From NCBI RefSeq assembly GCF_037975245.1, contig NC_092568.1, forward strand, positions 8,319,001 to 8,383,000: a DNA stretch of 64,000 nucleotides. The letters run 5' to 3'. The number at the start of each line of letters is the position of its first letter. Position 1 is the first letter of the stretch. The position numbers and the translations under genes were made by a program. Origin of the DNA: Apostichopus japonicus. Its lineage: Eukaryota > Echinodermata > Holothuroidea > Aspidochirotida > Stichopodidae. The notes under the pieces were generated by a model. The model had not been told where the DNA came from. It made no database searches and saw only the letters and a program-made list of their open reading frames with translations. Below are positions 1 to 11,738 of this stretch, piece by piece.

Positions 1-1450
1 TGTCAATCGGATACCCTCTTCATCTCAAATAGATGGATTAGCGATAAACCGACACGGCACGATTACCAGCTAGCAAACCTCAAAACAAACTAATAACTTA
101 TGACATTGATGAGAGGATGAGTGTCCCCCTGGTTTAAATTGACAAACCCTTCTAACAGAGATGTCAGTTTGGCTTTGTATATCAGTTTTGGATCATTAAA
201 GAATTGGTCTGTTATGACGAGCTTAAGGTATCTCCAAAAAATTATCAATAATGAAAGGTCCTGCAAGGCTTGTACTGGGATACATGGTATATGTATGGAC
301 GTCACTTTAAATCTGTCAGTAAAGGCCTTTAATACATAGAAACAAAGCATTGTCAGAAGTTGTAACTTTTAGTCCTTTCCTGGGGGATTTGACCGTCCAA
401 AGTTATTCTTGGACCACTATCGTCTCAAGAAGATGGATAAGTGATGCACTAAAATACAGAACAATTAGCTTCTAGCAATTATATATGGAATGTTTTACCC
501 CGTAGTTTGATAAGTCGATGAAACTGTGAGATCAATCAAGATGAATATGTCATAGCACCTTGATGTTACTATGGTTACACTACATGATTTCATAGGACTA
601 TATCGGTTATACTTGGACTATTACACAAGGTCACCAGATATTGGGCCCATAGTTTTAAGAAACTGTAATTGTTAAAGACATTCCAGACTAATATCCTAGG
701 AGAGGTTTTGTCCATCCAAATTATTCCACTGGTATCTAAAGTAGATAGATAAAACTTGGTAAACTGATTGAGAAAGATTCCTTTCTAGTTAGCAGTATAT
801 ATGTTTTACACATGTGGTCTGAGTCAAGTTGATGAGTCTGTGGGAGTGATCAAGATTGAGATGTTATAGCACCTTTTCTACCACCACAATTAAGATACAC
901 ATGGATTTGTAGGCTTATCTTGATTTAGTAAACTTAGAGATGGATGGAGTATCGTAAACAAAGGTCCCGAATATGAGTCCCAGGGTTTTAGAATTCTGAA
1001 AATGCAAAGAGTAATTTCCTCAAGGTTTTGACCATTATCCAAATTATTCCAAGACCGCTGTCATTCTCAAGTACAATAGATGGATTAGTGGTACACATTA
1101 GTAGCACAAAGGGATTAACAGCATAAACAGATTAAAGGAGAATGCTTTTCAGGCTTGAGGTTTATCTTGCTAAGGTTACGATGGACTTGAAGTCATAAAA
1201 TGTATGCATGGGATTGGTAAGAATTGAGTCCTTTCTGAAAACTAGGGTTGAATTAATACCATAATTTGTAAAGATTTGAACAGCATACAAGATAAACATC
1301 AAATTTCCTTAGAAGAAAATCAATATTGGGCCCAGATTTTGTATACAAGAAATTATGCTTTTAATAATACTTTGCTAGAGATACATGACCATCTACTGTA
1401 TTTAAAGACTCAGGCCAGAATTATAACAAATAGATAGATCAGTGGAAACC
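1..1450. repeat. Degenerate tandem repeat, period about 320 bp
   Basis: Similar blocks recur at roughly 1, 395, 715, 1035 and, more weakly, 1415. Each contains a phrase like 'CCAAATTATTCC', then 'CTCAAG..GATGGATTAGTG', then an 'AGCAC' phrase. Examples are 'AAGATGGATAAGTGATG' near 430 and 'AATAGATGGATTAGTGG' near 1075. Copies differ a great deal, so this is an old array cut by the left edge of the window. I see no coding potential in it. Confidence 0.5.
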
Positions 1451-4400
1451 ATACTTAATATGAAACCTCAAAGCATAATCATATGAAACTTTAAAACTTG
1501 ATATATATTAAACTTTCAAACTTGATATGAAACTTAATATAAAACTTATTTATGAAACTATGTTTAAGCCTTAATATTCTCAGATTCTAACCTTAACTGT
1601 TTTGGCATGAAATCGCATTCAAATTCAGAGTAAAATCTATCAACTAAGAGCTACCTCAAAGTAAAAGGTAATACCAAATTTTCATTGTGGACAACATGTG
1701 TACATATTTACCACAGCTATATTTGCAATGCGGTGCAGAATAGTACACAAAAAGGTCAACTTTTTATAGCAGTTTTTTCCACATGCATGAACAGAATGAT
1801 TGAACAGGGAGGCTAATATTTAAACATTAGGATTATAACAGTGAAAGAAATGAACTTCAAAGTACAGCACTACTATATAGAATGAACTAAAGGTTTCAAT
1901 GGGGTAGGAACATCGAGGTACCCCACGCACATAGCAAGCTGTTGATGGAGGCTTGTTGAGGTATAACTACTTTATACAGGCCAATGCTTAAACAATTACA
2001 TAGTGTTGATTGAACAACTCGTTATAAAACCTGTAGCATCACAACATTGATGATGTCTGCAGTCTTGAAGCAGCTGTCGAAGACTTCAGCACTGATTGCT
2101 AAATTGAAATTATACATATTCTGGGATATATATCACAGGCTAGGTTCCCGCTATGAAAATTATCAAATTTTAATCAGTGATAGTTTGGCAAACTCATATA
2201 ATATAGAACCCTACAAATCTTTGAAAAATTAATGACCAAATCTGAGAAAGTCATGTATTAAGTACAAGACGAATGTTAACACTCTACAAACACACCAAAA
2301 TATCAAAGGAACAGTTTGAGGTCACAGTAGCAAATCAAACATTGAGATATATGGCAGCTCCCTGTTATAGAGGTCTACAAGACCATGTCCGTGTTATCTC
2401 ACAAATTAATTGGACAAGTTGATTTTTTTTTTTTTCAATGGAGTTATTCGTCAGAAGTATCTCTATCACATAAATTGAAGATCCTGGTTTGGTTTACTTT
2501 TCATCTTTCATAAATATTTAAACTTTACTTAAGGAAATTATGTCACAATTTGAACTCATGGCAAAGTAAGCTGGTTTTCCAATGATGTTACACAGTCAAG
2601 TTAAAGGAGGTGCAATTCCACACACCATATTTGATCTGAGATATATGACAGCAAATGTTTGTTATGCTCATCCATTCCAGAACCGAATTAAAAGAAAAAT
2701 GTTGTTCCATAATTTGGGAGATGTCATGGCTCAAACATCACAGTACATCAGAGCTTGCCTCAATTATGTCAATGTGTCATGTCCTGGTGTCATTTATTAG
2801 CAGATGAAATGTTTTCATATTTCTTTCTGTCCTTCCTTCCTTCCTTCTTTTATAAATTCTTTGCTTCATTCATTACAGTTTGTTTTTTCAACACCCATAG
2901 AATTATTTGGAAAACTACAAAAGGCTAGCACAACAATATGTTTATGCAGCACCTTTAACAATAATAACAAACAAGTTAAACAGGGGGGGAGAACCTTTAA
3001 ATGAAAACAATAGTCGTTTCTGGGTCTATGACATCATCTTTAGACTTACTTAAGTCTTAATTCTCCTGGAGTAAGACAAAAATTAATAAAACATCCATAA
3101 CAGCTAACAAACGGAAAATTTTCTTCTTAGGTGTTAAAGGAAAGGGTTCATCACAAGCTTCTGTATCACTCGGTTCGAAAATATTGGTTTGATATTCAAT
3201 ATAAATCAGGAAAGATGAATAAGTTTGGTTAATACCCACACATTAAGACTTTAAATATATATAAACCATTTTTTACTCTGATATAATCCAGTGAAAATGC
3301 CGATATATATGGTCTGTGATGTAGAGCACCCTCAGGTCGTGATAGACATAATTAAAAAAATAATTATGTGATGAGACTTGTCTCCGCCGTCATTGACATA
3401 AAAAAAAATATGAAGACCCGTCTCAACCTTTCTGCAACTGATAAAAATTACTTCCAAAAAGAAATAGATAACCTTAAGATTCTGATCAAGTTCCTGATTC
3501 AACCGTTAGTTGCCTATCAATTTTGTATGTGACATTGAATGGGACGAGGCATTAATCTGTTATACATGAAGGTTCTATAATTGGATATGTGGTTCTTTCA
3601 GTATTACTAAATTAACCAGATGTGTCAAAAATATTTCATCTGACACAAACCAGTGCTCTTAGAGGATATGCAGCATCAACATCTTTTAATCTCTTTAGAA
3701 AAGCCTGTTACTTTTCAAAAAGGGGTCATGACAGGACATCAACATCAAAAATTATAATACTTGGTTAATATGTAATAGAAGCCTGATATCTATATTTCTC
3801 ATATATTTTGCAATTTTCAAATGTGATTGCTTGACACTTACTGAACCTAAAAATACAATTTTAATTACTGTTAATAATCATGAAGTACTACCCCCATGAC
3901 AGCATATATGGGTCAATCCAGGCCAAATCAACAGATTTTTGGGTCAATTCCACATCAGAATTGCCTGAAATTGATATGCCACATGTCTCAAAGGATGAAA
4001 TTGGGCCAAAAAACTTTTGGTTGCTAGGAAAAGGCCATGCCTAGCAACCAAATCCAGGTTGCATTTTAAGAGCCCTAACTTTGGAGGCATCTTTTGCATA
4101 AATGTAAAGTATTTTATGTCTGATTTTGCAGATATTGTGGAAGACATGTGAGCAGTCTTCTGATTTAGCTAATTTTCAGGAAAATTTACAGTCTAAATTT
4201 TTTCGTAACAAGTAGTTTAAAATGGCAGAAAATGAGATAGGGGCCTTAACTTCTTGGCTTTAGCTTACAGGTGCTTAACAATTAAGAGGGTGGTACACTA
4301 GCATAAGGACTACCAATAAACTGTATTTTCAGGGTCATATGCCCAACAATGTCTGTGAACATCGCCCTCAAAAATCACATTTTACCAATATTTTGTGCAT

Positions 4401-6792
4401 TTCAAGGTCAACAGGGTCCGGGGGGGGGGGGGGTTAAAGAGTTTTAGACTGAACACTTTTAATACATACATGTCAATAGTTTCTTATGTTATTTAACATG
4501 GACTCATTGAAAGAAGAAAGATTTTTGCCCTCGCAAGCATGTTTCTGTAGAACTGATGTAACTCTCATATATACCAATTTAAGCTGCTCATCAGAGCATT
4601 AATAAATTGTAAAAAAGATGTTTAACTCATTATTTGCATCATAACTATAAATGTCTTACTAGTTATGTATTGAAAACCACAGATAAACCATTTAATTATG
4701 ACCAAATTTGTACACATAAGTGATATATGGGCAGTAACACTTCTCTGAAAGTAAACACATATAAAGTGATATATAAGGAATTATAACTTCTATGAATGTA
4801 TACATGTATTGAAGTATCAATTCTACGATAGTAAACATATAAACAAATCCATGGAAGTATCCAGTGAATAATACATTATCCTGTACAACATATCACGGAA
4901 ATGTGATGCACTATGGGTAATTTTGCAATCCAAATCTAAAAGATGTTCATAGCAAACTTTGCAGTTAATACCTTTGAGAAATAACTAAGAATATCAATCA
5001 CTAACTGGCATGTATGAGACTATTTTTAATGTACCTTTAATATCTTCATTCCTTTCACCAGTCCTGCATGATACCACAAGTTTGTGATAAATTTGACACA
5101 AAAAATGCAACTACTTTGAGTGATTGACATTCAAAAAACAATTTTCCAACCAAATCTGAAAATGTCACTTGACAACAACCAGTTTATATCTACAAATATT
5201 GGTTTGATTTGGATTGATATTTGCCATAATTCCATGACATTTGTCTGTGTATTGTGATAACTTTAGGCCAGATGTTCCCATTCCAAAAGAAACTGAGTTT
5301 ACTTTTTATAATATTGTATTATTTTGTCCTTCAAATATGAGAACATTGTCGTGTTTACATAAGTTCGGTCTACGTACTTCTACGTACCTATGCACTCAAG
5401 AATGTAAATATTATCAAAGAATTTTATCGTCTCATATTCGGGACACGATTTGCGTAATGGTCAAACATAAAGACAAATGGGACAATCAATGCGAAAAAGA
5501 TTGTATAGCCCATCTGTTGTATGATATCACTTTACTTGGCCTTTGCAAAATACAAACTCTTAAAAGCATCTCTCACAAAAAGAGCATTGACAAATAAAAA
5601 GGAAGCAAATTTTACTTGTTGGTGTAAACATTTATGATTTTTTTTTTATGATCGGGTCTGTCATTTTGAACAATGCTGTAAAGAGGAACAAAAGTCTTAA
5701 GCTTCAGACAAAAAATCAAAAATATAGAAAATAATAATAATCTCTCGCTTTGCTCTGCTGCCAAGGTATAAGACTCTCGTCCAGCATCGCATCCAATTTA
5801 AAACCAATAAATATGTCCATTTTATTTTGGGGAATAGCTTTGATTGGACATCAAATTTCTTTGATATTTTCTTTGACATCAAATTTCAATTGCTAAGCAT
5901 GAGAAATGATGCAACTAAAATGACTTGTAATTATGCTAAGGTGTGATCAAATTAATTTGAAAGAACTACAACTGGTAAAGCATCCACTGCACAGGTAAGG
6001 GAAGTTTATGATCCTCCAACCAATTAAAAGCCACGTTACATAAAGCCTGTCCACGTGATTTGTTGCTATGTGAACAAGTAATCATCAAACTTGACATGAA
6101 CATACATTCCAAAAGGGATTAAAGTTATCACAGTAGCTGTCACCTGAGAACGTAAGCTAAATATACCAACCAGGTACTTCCTTGTCGGAGGTAGATGGAT
6201 CGGATATAAACTTCTCAGTAACGATGTTCACTGATGATTACGTAAATATACCAGGCTTAAGCTCTCATTTCTCTTTTTTCTCTACAGGTCATTTAATTGC
6301 TTGGCTTATCCGTCCAGGCCAAACTCTGTTGAGAGGAACAACGATCTTGGGAACGACCTGAACATGACAAATGGTGTCTGAGCTTCGTCAATGAAACACT
6401 GAAGGAGGCCATTCGGACAATTGAGATGACAGAAAAGCTGCATTCTGCACGTGTATGACAGGGGACCTTCAATGATTCGGTTCGAATCATCGGTAGCAAT
6501 AATTGAACGAGATGCTGCCAGATGTTTAATGACACTGGAAAAAGTGAACGACCTATTCACGTAACAAATGAAAAGTGAGCAATACGTCCAAAGATATGGA
6601 ACAAAATGATCATGTGAACGAAGAATCAAATGAAATAGTATTTACATTGCAACACTGAAAACCCAATGGTATATTTTTGGTCTCCACAGTAACCAGTCAT
6701 AACCAATGATGTGTGAATAATGCCAATGGTTTTGTAAACAGGGAGCTAAATGAACAAAGTGACTGGTTTAAGAAACTACTACAAGCAACAGA
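1451..6792. other. Non-coding stretch left of the GPCR gene
   Basis: No exon with family resemblance was found on either strand. The ORFs here are short and AT-rich, without recognisable domains. There is a poly-G run near 4420-4433 and a small pyrimidine-rich CTTC repeat near 2830-2850. If PARP1 continues to the left, this is part of a PARP1 intron. A possible 3' splice site (TTTTTTCTCTACAG) near 6275-6288 could begin a 5' UTR exon of the GPCR, but that is a guess. Confidence 0.4.
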
Positions 6793-7881
6793 ATGGAGCC
6801 CATACAAGAAATAACAATACCTGTTGACCAGTACACATGGAATCTAACAGCCGAAGACGTATTAAACTTTCCCCTTCCTAAAACCTTCCAATCATTCCTG
6901 GATCTGACGTTTCTGATCGTTTTTGTCGTCGTCGGATCCCTGGGGAATATGTTAATAATCGCCGTTTACCTCAAAAACCTGCGACGCAAACAATCGACTG
7001 CCAATCATTTTCTGTGCAGCTTGGCGATGACTGACTTGATGGTGTGCATGGCGTTGATCCCGGCCCACATCTACTTGGAGGTGGTTATGATGGACCGTCA
7101 GATAAACCGACTGGAGTGCAAGATCACCATGGTCTTTTGGCTGCAGACGCTCCTGTGTTCCAGTTGGATCTTAGTCGGTATCTCGGTGGACCGCTATTAC
7201 TCCCTCTGTAAACCGTTCGACATGGGTATTCAGATGAAACTGGTCAAACGGATCCTATTCTGCATATGGCTGTTTTCCGTCGTGGTCGCGATACCGGCCG
7301 TGGCCTACTACGACGGGCCGGGTTGTTCCTACGTACCGGGCCAAGGGACCACCCTCCGGGTTTTCCTCGTAATGTGGAACTCGACGCTGACCTTATTTTT
7401 ACCTCTGGCTATCATTATTGGAGCTTATCTCAGAATATTCTGCTTACTTTCCAAACGGAACCGGACAGCCAAGTTTCAATTAGGTCGCGGGCGGCTGATG
7501 CACCAGACCAGATATGTGGTAGCTAAACGGCTTCTGCTCGTAATATGCGTCTATACGCTGTGTTGGTTGCCGAGGACCATATTGGAAATTTTCTTTGCAA
7601 TAACGACACAGACGTACTCGCGACTTTCGTTTGGTGTCTACCTCTGTACCTGGGTGATTCCTTACATGAACTCAGTTCTTAACCCACTGCTCTACTCCAT
7701 GATCAATCCTTCATTTAGGAATCAATGCTGGGAGATCATAACCTGTGACTGTTCTAAGAAAGTAGCGTACACAGCCGAGAGTTGGATTCATAGGGCGGCA
7801 AACGGTTCCTTTGGACAGAGTAGCTCTCAGAAACAGAGTAGCTCTCCTAGAACTAAATCCTTTCCTGGGACATGGGTCTAG
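6793..7881 (+). CDS. Class A (rhodopsin-family) G protein-coupled receptor, single exon
   Basis: A complete intronless ORF of 362 residues for a plasma-membrane receptor signalling through G proteins; the ligand is not identifiable. Family hallmarks are all present. TM1 carries G51-N52. TM2 carries the LAMTD motif, with D81. The TM3 cysteine C109 is expected to pair with ECL2 C178. The DRY motif is at 133-135, the TM4 tryptophan is W159, CWLP is at 257-260 in TM6, and NPLLY is at 297-301 in TM7. An N-glycosylation sequon (NLT) lies at residue 17 in the short N-terminus. The C-tail has cysteines at about 312-320, possible palmitoylation sites, followed by a Ser/Gln-rich end. The start is supported by A at -3 and G at +4 and by a normal N-terminus length. 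Overall it looks like the peptide/amine branch; I cannot assign a subfamily. It runs opposite to PARP1 and may lie within a PARP1 intron. Confidence 0.93.
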   Translation: MEPIQEITIPVDQYTWNLTAEDVLNFPLPKTFQSFLDLTFLIVFVVVGSLGNMLIIAVYLKNLRRKQSTANHFLCSLAMTDLMVCMALIPAHIYLEVVMMDRQINRLECKITMVFWLQTLLCSSWILVGISVDRYYSLCKPFDMGIQMKLVKRILFCIWLFSVVVAIPAVAYYDGPGCSYVPGQGTTLRVFLVMWNSTLTLFLPLAIIIGAYLRIFCLLSKRNRTAKFQLGRGRLMHQTRYVVAKRLLLVICVYTLCWLPRTILEIFFAITTQTYSRLSFGVYLCTWVIPYMNSVLNPLLYSMINPSFRNQCWEIITCDCSKKVAYTAESWIHRAANGSFGQSSSQKQSSSPRTKSFPGTWV

Positions 7882-10733
7882 TGGAGACGCATATCAATGT
7901 TTAGAGGGCATTAGCAATCCATGAACATTTTATACCCACCTCAACATTGCCTTAACAATCTTTCTTCTGGGTAGAGGGTGGGGGGGGGGGGGGAATAGGC
8001 AGAAGAGGATTGAATCAGTGTTGGGCGTGGATTGTCCAAGCAACATGGAACGTGTGACTTTGATTTGAGGAAGTACACCTCAAAATTACCTCAAAACATC
8101 CTCACAAATCAACAATCTGTGTGTTCTGTACTGCAATTTTGTTTACGATTAACAAAATGGCACTTGCCCTTTATCAAAAAGGGAAAAATAATTAACAAAA
8201 AGAGCACACTACTTATATCTGTTAGGTGCTTTTCTGAATTTTCATGGAATTTGAGTTGCTCTATACCCTCACTTTCTTAATGACCATGAGAGAAAATATC
8301 TCTTGATTAATTAGTTAAAAGCATTGAAGCTACAGAACTGTAGAGCTAATTAAAATAACAATTGCTATAACTCAGCAAATTTTTTCAAAATAGGGCCAAA
8401 AGTTTAATAATATATTAAGTGGTCAGTGTAATATCTCATTTTGTATTAAATATGATGAAGAGCCCAATTTTTTTTATTGTTTTCAAAATATTGACTGGTT
8501 CAAGAAAATTAAGCATGACCGGATTACAGGTACTGCTGTTCTCATTTCTGGTATTTATGAACAAAATATATCACATTTATCAATGCAAAAATGCTTCAAA
8601 CAGAAATTTTTATTAAAAGTACTCCATGATTTGCTAACGGTGCAAAATGACTTCGAGGGAATCTTGATTTCGTCCATTGTCATCCTTAACTTTGAACGAC
8701 ACTCTGTTCACCGGTAATGGTTATGCAAATTAGCAAACAACCACAAACTACTGTTTCCAGACCACGTCTCTAGAAGCAATTTTCTGATTTTTCACCCCCT
8801 GCAAACCCCTCTACTTCACCATGGGATACATCAAATTTTCCTTGTTTAAACATTCAGCCCTTATTTATTTTCAATTCTCAAAATATCTCTGACGAAAAGA
8901 CCAAATACATCAAGAAGTAACCATTAAAGTAGCTATATATAATGTTACAAAGTTTCTCTCCTTTAAAACATTTCCTTTCCATGGAATGAAACTCCCAGAC
9001 AAGAGTGAGGTGCTAGGTTTTTATCTTTTTGAATAACTGCCGCATTACTTGGCAAGAACTGTAAAACTGACTCTGGTTAAGCTACGATTTTTTTAAATAC
9101 CTCAGAGCACTAGAAAGAGCTCTTTGCGTAATTGACTTTTACTTATTTACTGCAACATCGGGCAGATTTCTCTCCAGTCTCGTTATCACGAAGCATATGT
9201 ACCTTGGCAGAAATGAGAAAAGGTGATTTACTTCCAAGGTACCCCTCACCCCCCCCCCCTCTAAATGATCCAAACACTCACAACCTAATGATGACATTGT
9301 ACGACCTAGCATGTCCATTTGGCTGTGTGATTTTTTTGAGGTGAACATTTTCCACACAACTAGCTGATTGATGTAGAACGAGTGCATTAAGGTTTTCAAA
9401 ACATTCTGTCAGAGGTGGTATGATCGGAGAGTTGCGACTCACTCGTCCATTAAAGACATATCATATTCACTTGTAGACACCAACCAATTATGTCACTGTA
9501 AGAAGTTTTTGAAAAAACATTTTTAGACTCCAGAATAGCCAGTCTTACTGTGTAGAATATAGTCACATAAGATGCACCGTGAAGCCATCGACCTTCCCTA
9601 ATTGAGCGGACACGTCAGTCCTTCCCACCAGGCTTTCGTAAATTATTGTTCATGAATGAATGCACTAATTTAAGAACCTTGTCTTCACCGTAAAGTACAC
9701 GCTACAGAATACACTCTGACACAAGTTCCAGTTCAATGACTGGTATTCGAAGAAGAAAAATCGTCTGTCACATTCTACTCACACTTCCAAATATTTCAAC
9801 TTGCGTATGCCTTGTATGTTATTCTTACTTTCACTTAACTATGACAGGGTAGTCAGAGGAAATGAGCAAGATGGGGAGTTTAAAAATATAAAATAAATTC
9901 CTACAATTTTGACATTCAAAACACTTTCATGTAAAACAAGGGCACCGTATCTCCCTCCGCTACACTTAACATCTACCGACAGAGATTTTCATTTCTAAAT
10001 GTGCCAAAGTTCAGCCGTTACAGACTTAGCGATGCAACCATCCTCGACGTACCTTCGACTTTTCACTTACGTCACAGGAATTAAGACTAATAAACGGAGG
10101 AGAACTCACTTCTTTCATTTTATCGACTGACATCATTAAACAGGAGAAGAGACAATTTTAAGTAGTTCTCGTGCACCGGCACTTACGAGCAAATGGAAAA
10201 CAACAAGACATCATCGTAAAATCAGTCCATCGTCTGAACAAGTTAATTCGCTATTAAACAGTCCATGAAATGAAGATGTGTTTTTGGAGAGAGTATAAGT
10301 TAAGAATGAAGATACTTAGTTTTGGACCATTTCCAACATTTATATGTGAAGTGGTTGAGTACGTCCGACACGCCTTTAGAAAAGCATCCATTACGTCAAT
10401 TTTGTTTTTTATTTGACTAAATAATGTCCATAATCGATCGGACAGAAGATTATTGCAAAGTTTATTGGGAACATATAGCATTGTCTGACTTTACACTCTA
10501 GTAGTATGAGAGGCAAAGAAACTTCTTCTTTCTTGCTTTGGTGTGTTAAAGTACAGGATCGAATTGAAACTTTTGTGAAGCTAACATATAAGCATTCTTA
10601 ACAGGTGGTTCATAAGATGAGGGATCTGAAACGATCTGTTAGCAAGCCCTGAAAACTGTAGATAAATTTTCTGATGAATAGAAATATCCCACGACCCACT
10701 TTTGAGTCGCGCCCAGTGGTTTTCGGACTGTTG
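7882..10733. other. Non-coding stretch between the GPCR gene and the hAT-like element
   Basis: It begins with the presumed GPCR 3' UTR, which includes a 14-bp G run near 7980. No conserved exon was recognised on either strand. I looked on the minus strand here, and from 1 to 11,700 generally, for the missing PARP1 WGR, helical and catalytic exons and did not see them. A C-rich run lies near 9250. Confidence 0.45.
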
Positions 10734-11226
10734 CTCTAGTACCGGGGTTCCCTAACTGGGGTGCATGAACCCCCAGGGGGTGCGTGAGTCCATCCCAGGG
10801 GGTTCGTGAGACGTTTCTGAAAGTCAAAACTAGAGTACTTTTTGTTGAACTAAAAACTGATATATTATATAATTTAGTAATGCACAAAAGTTGACAAACT
10901 CTTTTCGCGTTCCATACGCATATGTTGCCATAGTAGTATAGTGCCGTGCATGTGATAAAAAACAGGAGCAGCCGTCTCATCAAGTGTGATGGGTGATCGA
11001 TGCGTGATACAATTCGTGATCTGATCTTGAAGTTTCCAAATAAATATTTATTCATCTCTTGTTTTTATTTCATTACAATATTACACTATGAACGTGATCT
11101 TTTACGAAGCACTGTTATAAGTATTATAGTATAATAATGACTCAGATCGTGTCTCGAAAAGTTGGGGGTTCGTGGACAACTCTGACATCCACTGGGGGGG
11201 GGGGTTAGGGAAACCCTGTTCTAGTA
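10734..11226. mobile_element. hAT-like non-autonomous DNA transposon with 8-bp target duplication
   Basis: The element body is about 10742-11218. The left end reads CCGGGGTTCCCTAACTGGGG. The right end, reverse-complemented, reads CAGGGTTTCCCTAACCCCCC, an imperfect terminal inverted repeat of the type seen in hAT elements. The flanks are CTCTAGTA on the left and TTCTAGTA on the right, an 8-bp target duplication with one mismatch, which is the size hAT transposases make. At 477 bp with no transposase ORF it would be moved in trans. Confidence 0.8.
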
Positions 11227-11738
11227 CATATGACCATAGGCTATACGCTCAGTTTTCAAACACCTATTAAAGTGGCCTGCGAAACGTAGCGTACATTAAG
11301 AAATTAAGTCTCCTAGACGTGCTCTTTCTACCTATTGGAAATGACAAATTTCGCTCACTGTTTAAATCAGGTCGATTTTAGTGTCCTAAAGAAATTAAAA
11401 CTGTGCGTAATTTAATTAAAGCTTCATGTAATCCTTGAGGTCATTCATTTGCATATCAAAGAGACTGATACAAAACAAAGCGTTTGCACACCAAAAAAAT
11501 ACGATTTAATGGTGGAAATTAGACAGTTTGGACACAAGGAAGAAATTTCGTCTCAAAAAATGGCCAAACTTTAAAGTCATTCTTCTGTGACTGAAACTTC
11601 ATGTCATCACATAAATATCAAATCTATGACTCCCATATCAGTATCACCTTGTGGTCAGACTGAAGACATGATACAGAAACTGCTGTTCAAAATGGTCAGA
11701 CGAACAACCTTTCCTATGAAAACCATTCCCATACTTAC

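Noticed and set aside
5241-5597. 118-codon plus-strand ORF with several cysteines
   Set aside because: No domain, no splice partners, no recognisable pattern; AT-rich surroundings. Likely chance.
10639-11055. 138-codon minus-strand ORF
   Set aside because: Lies mostly in the hAT-like element and shows no transposase motif; treated as chance.
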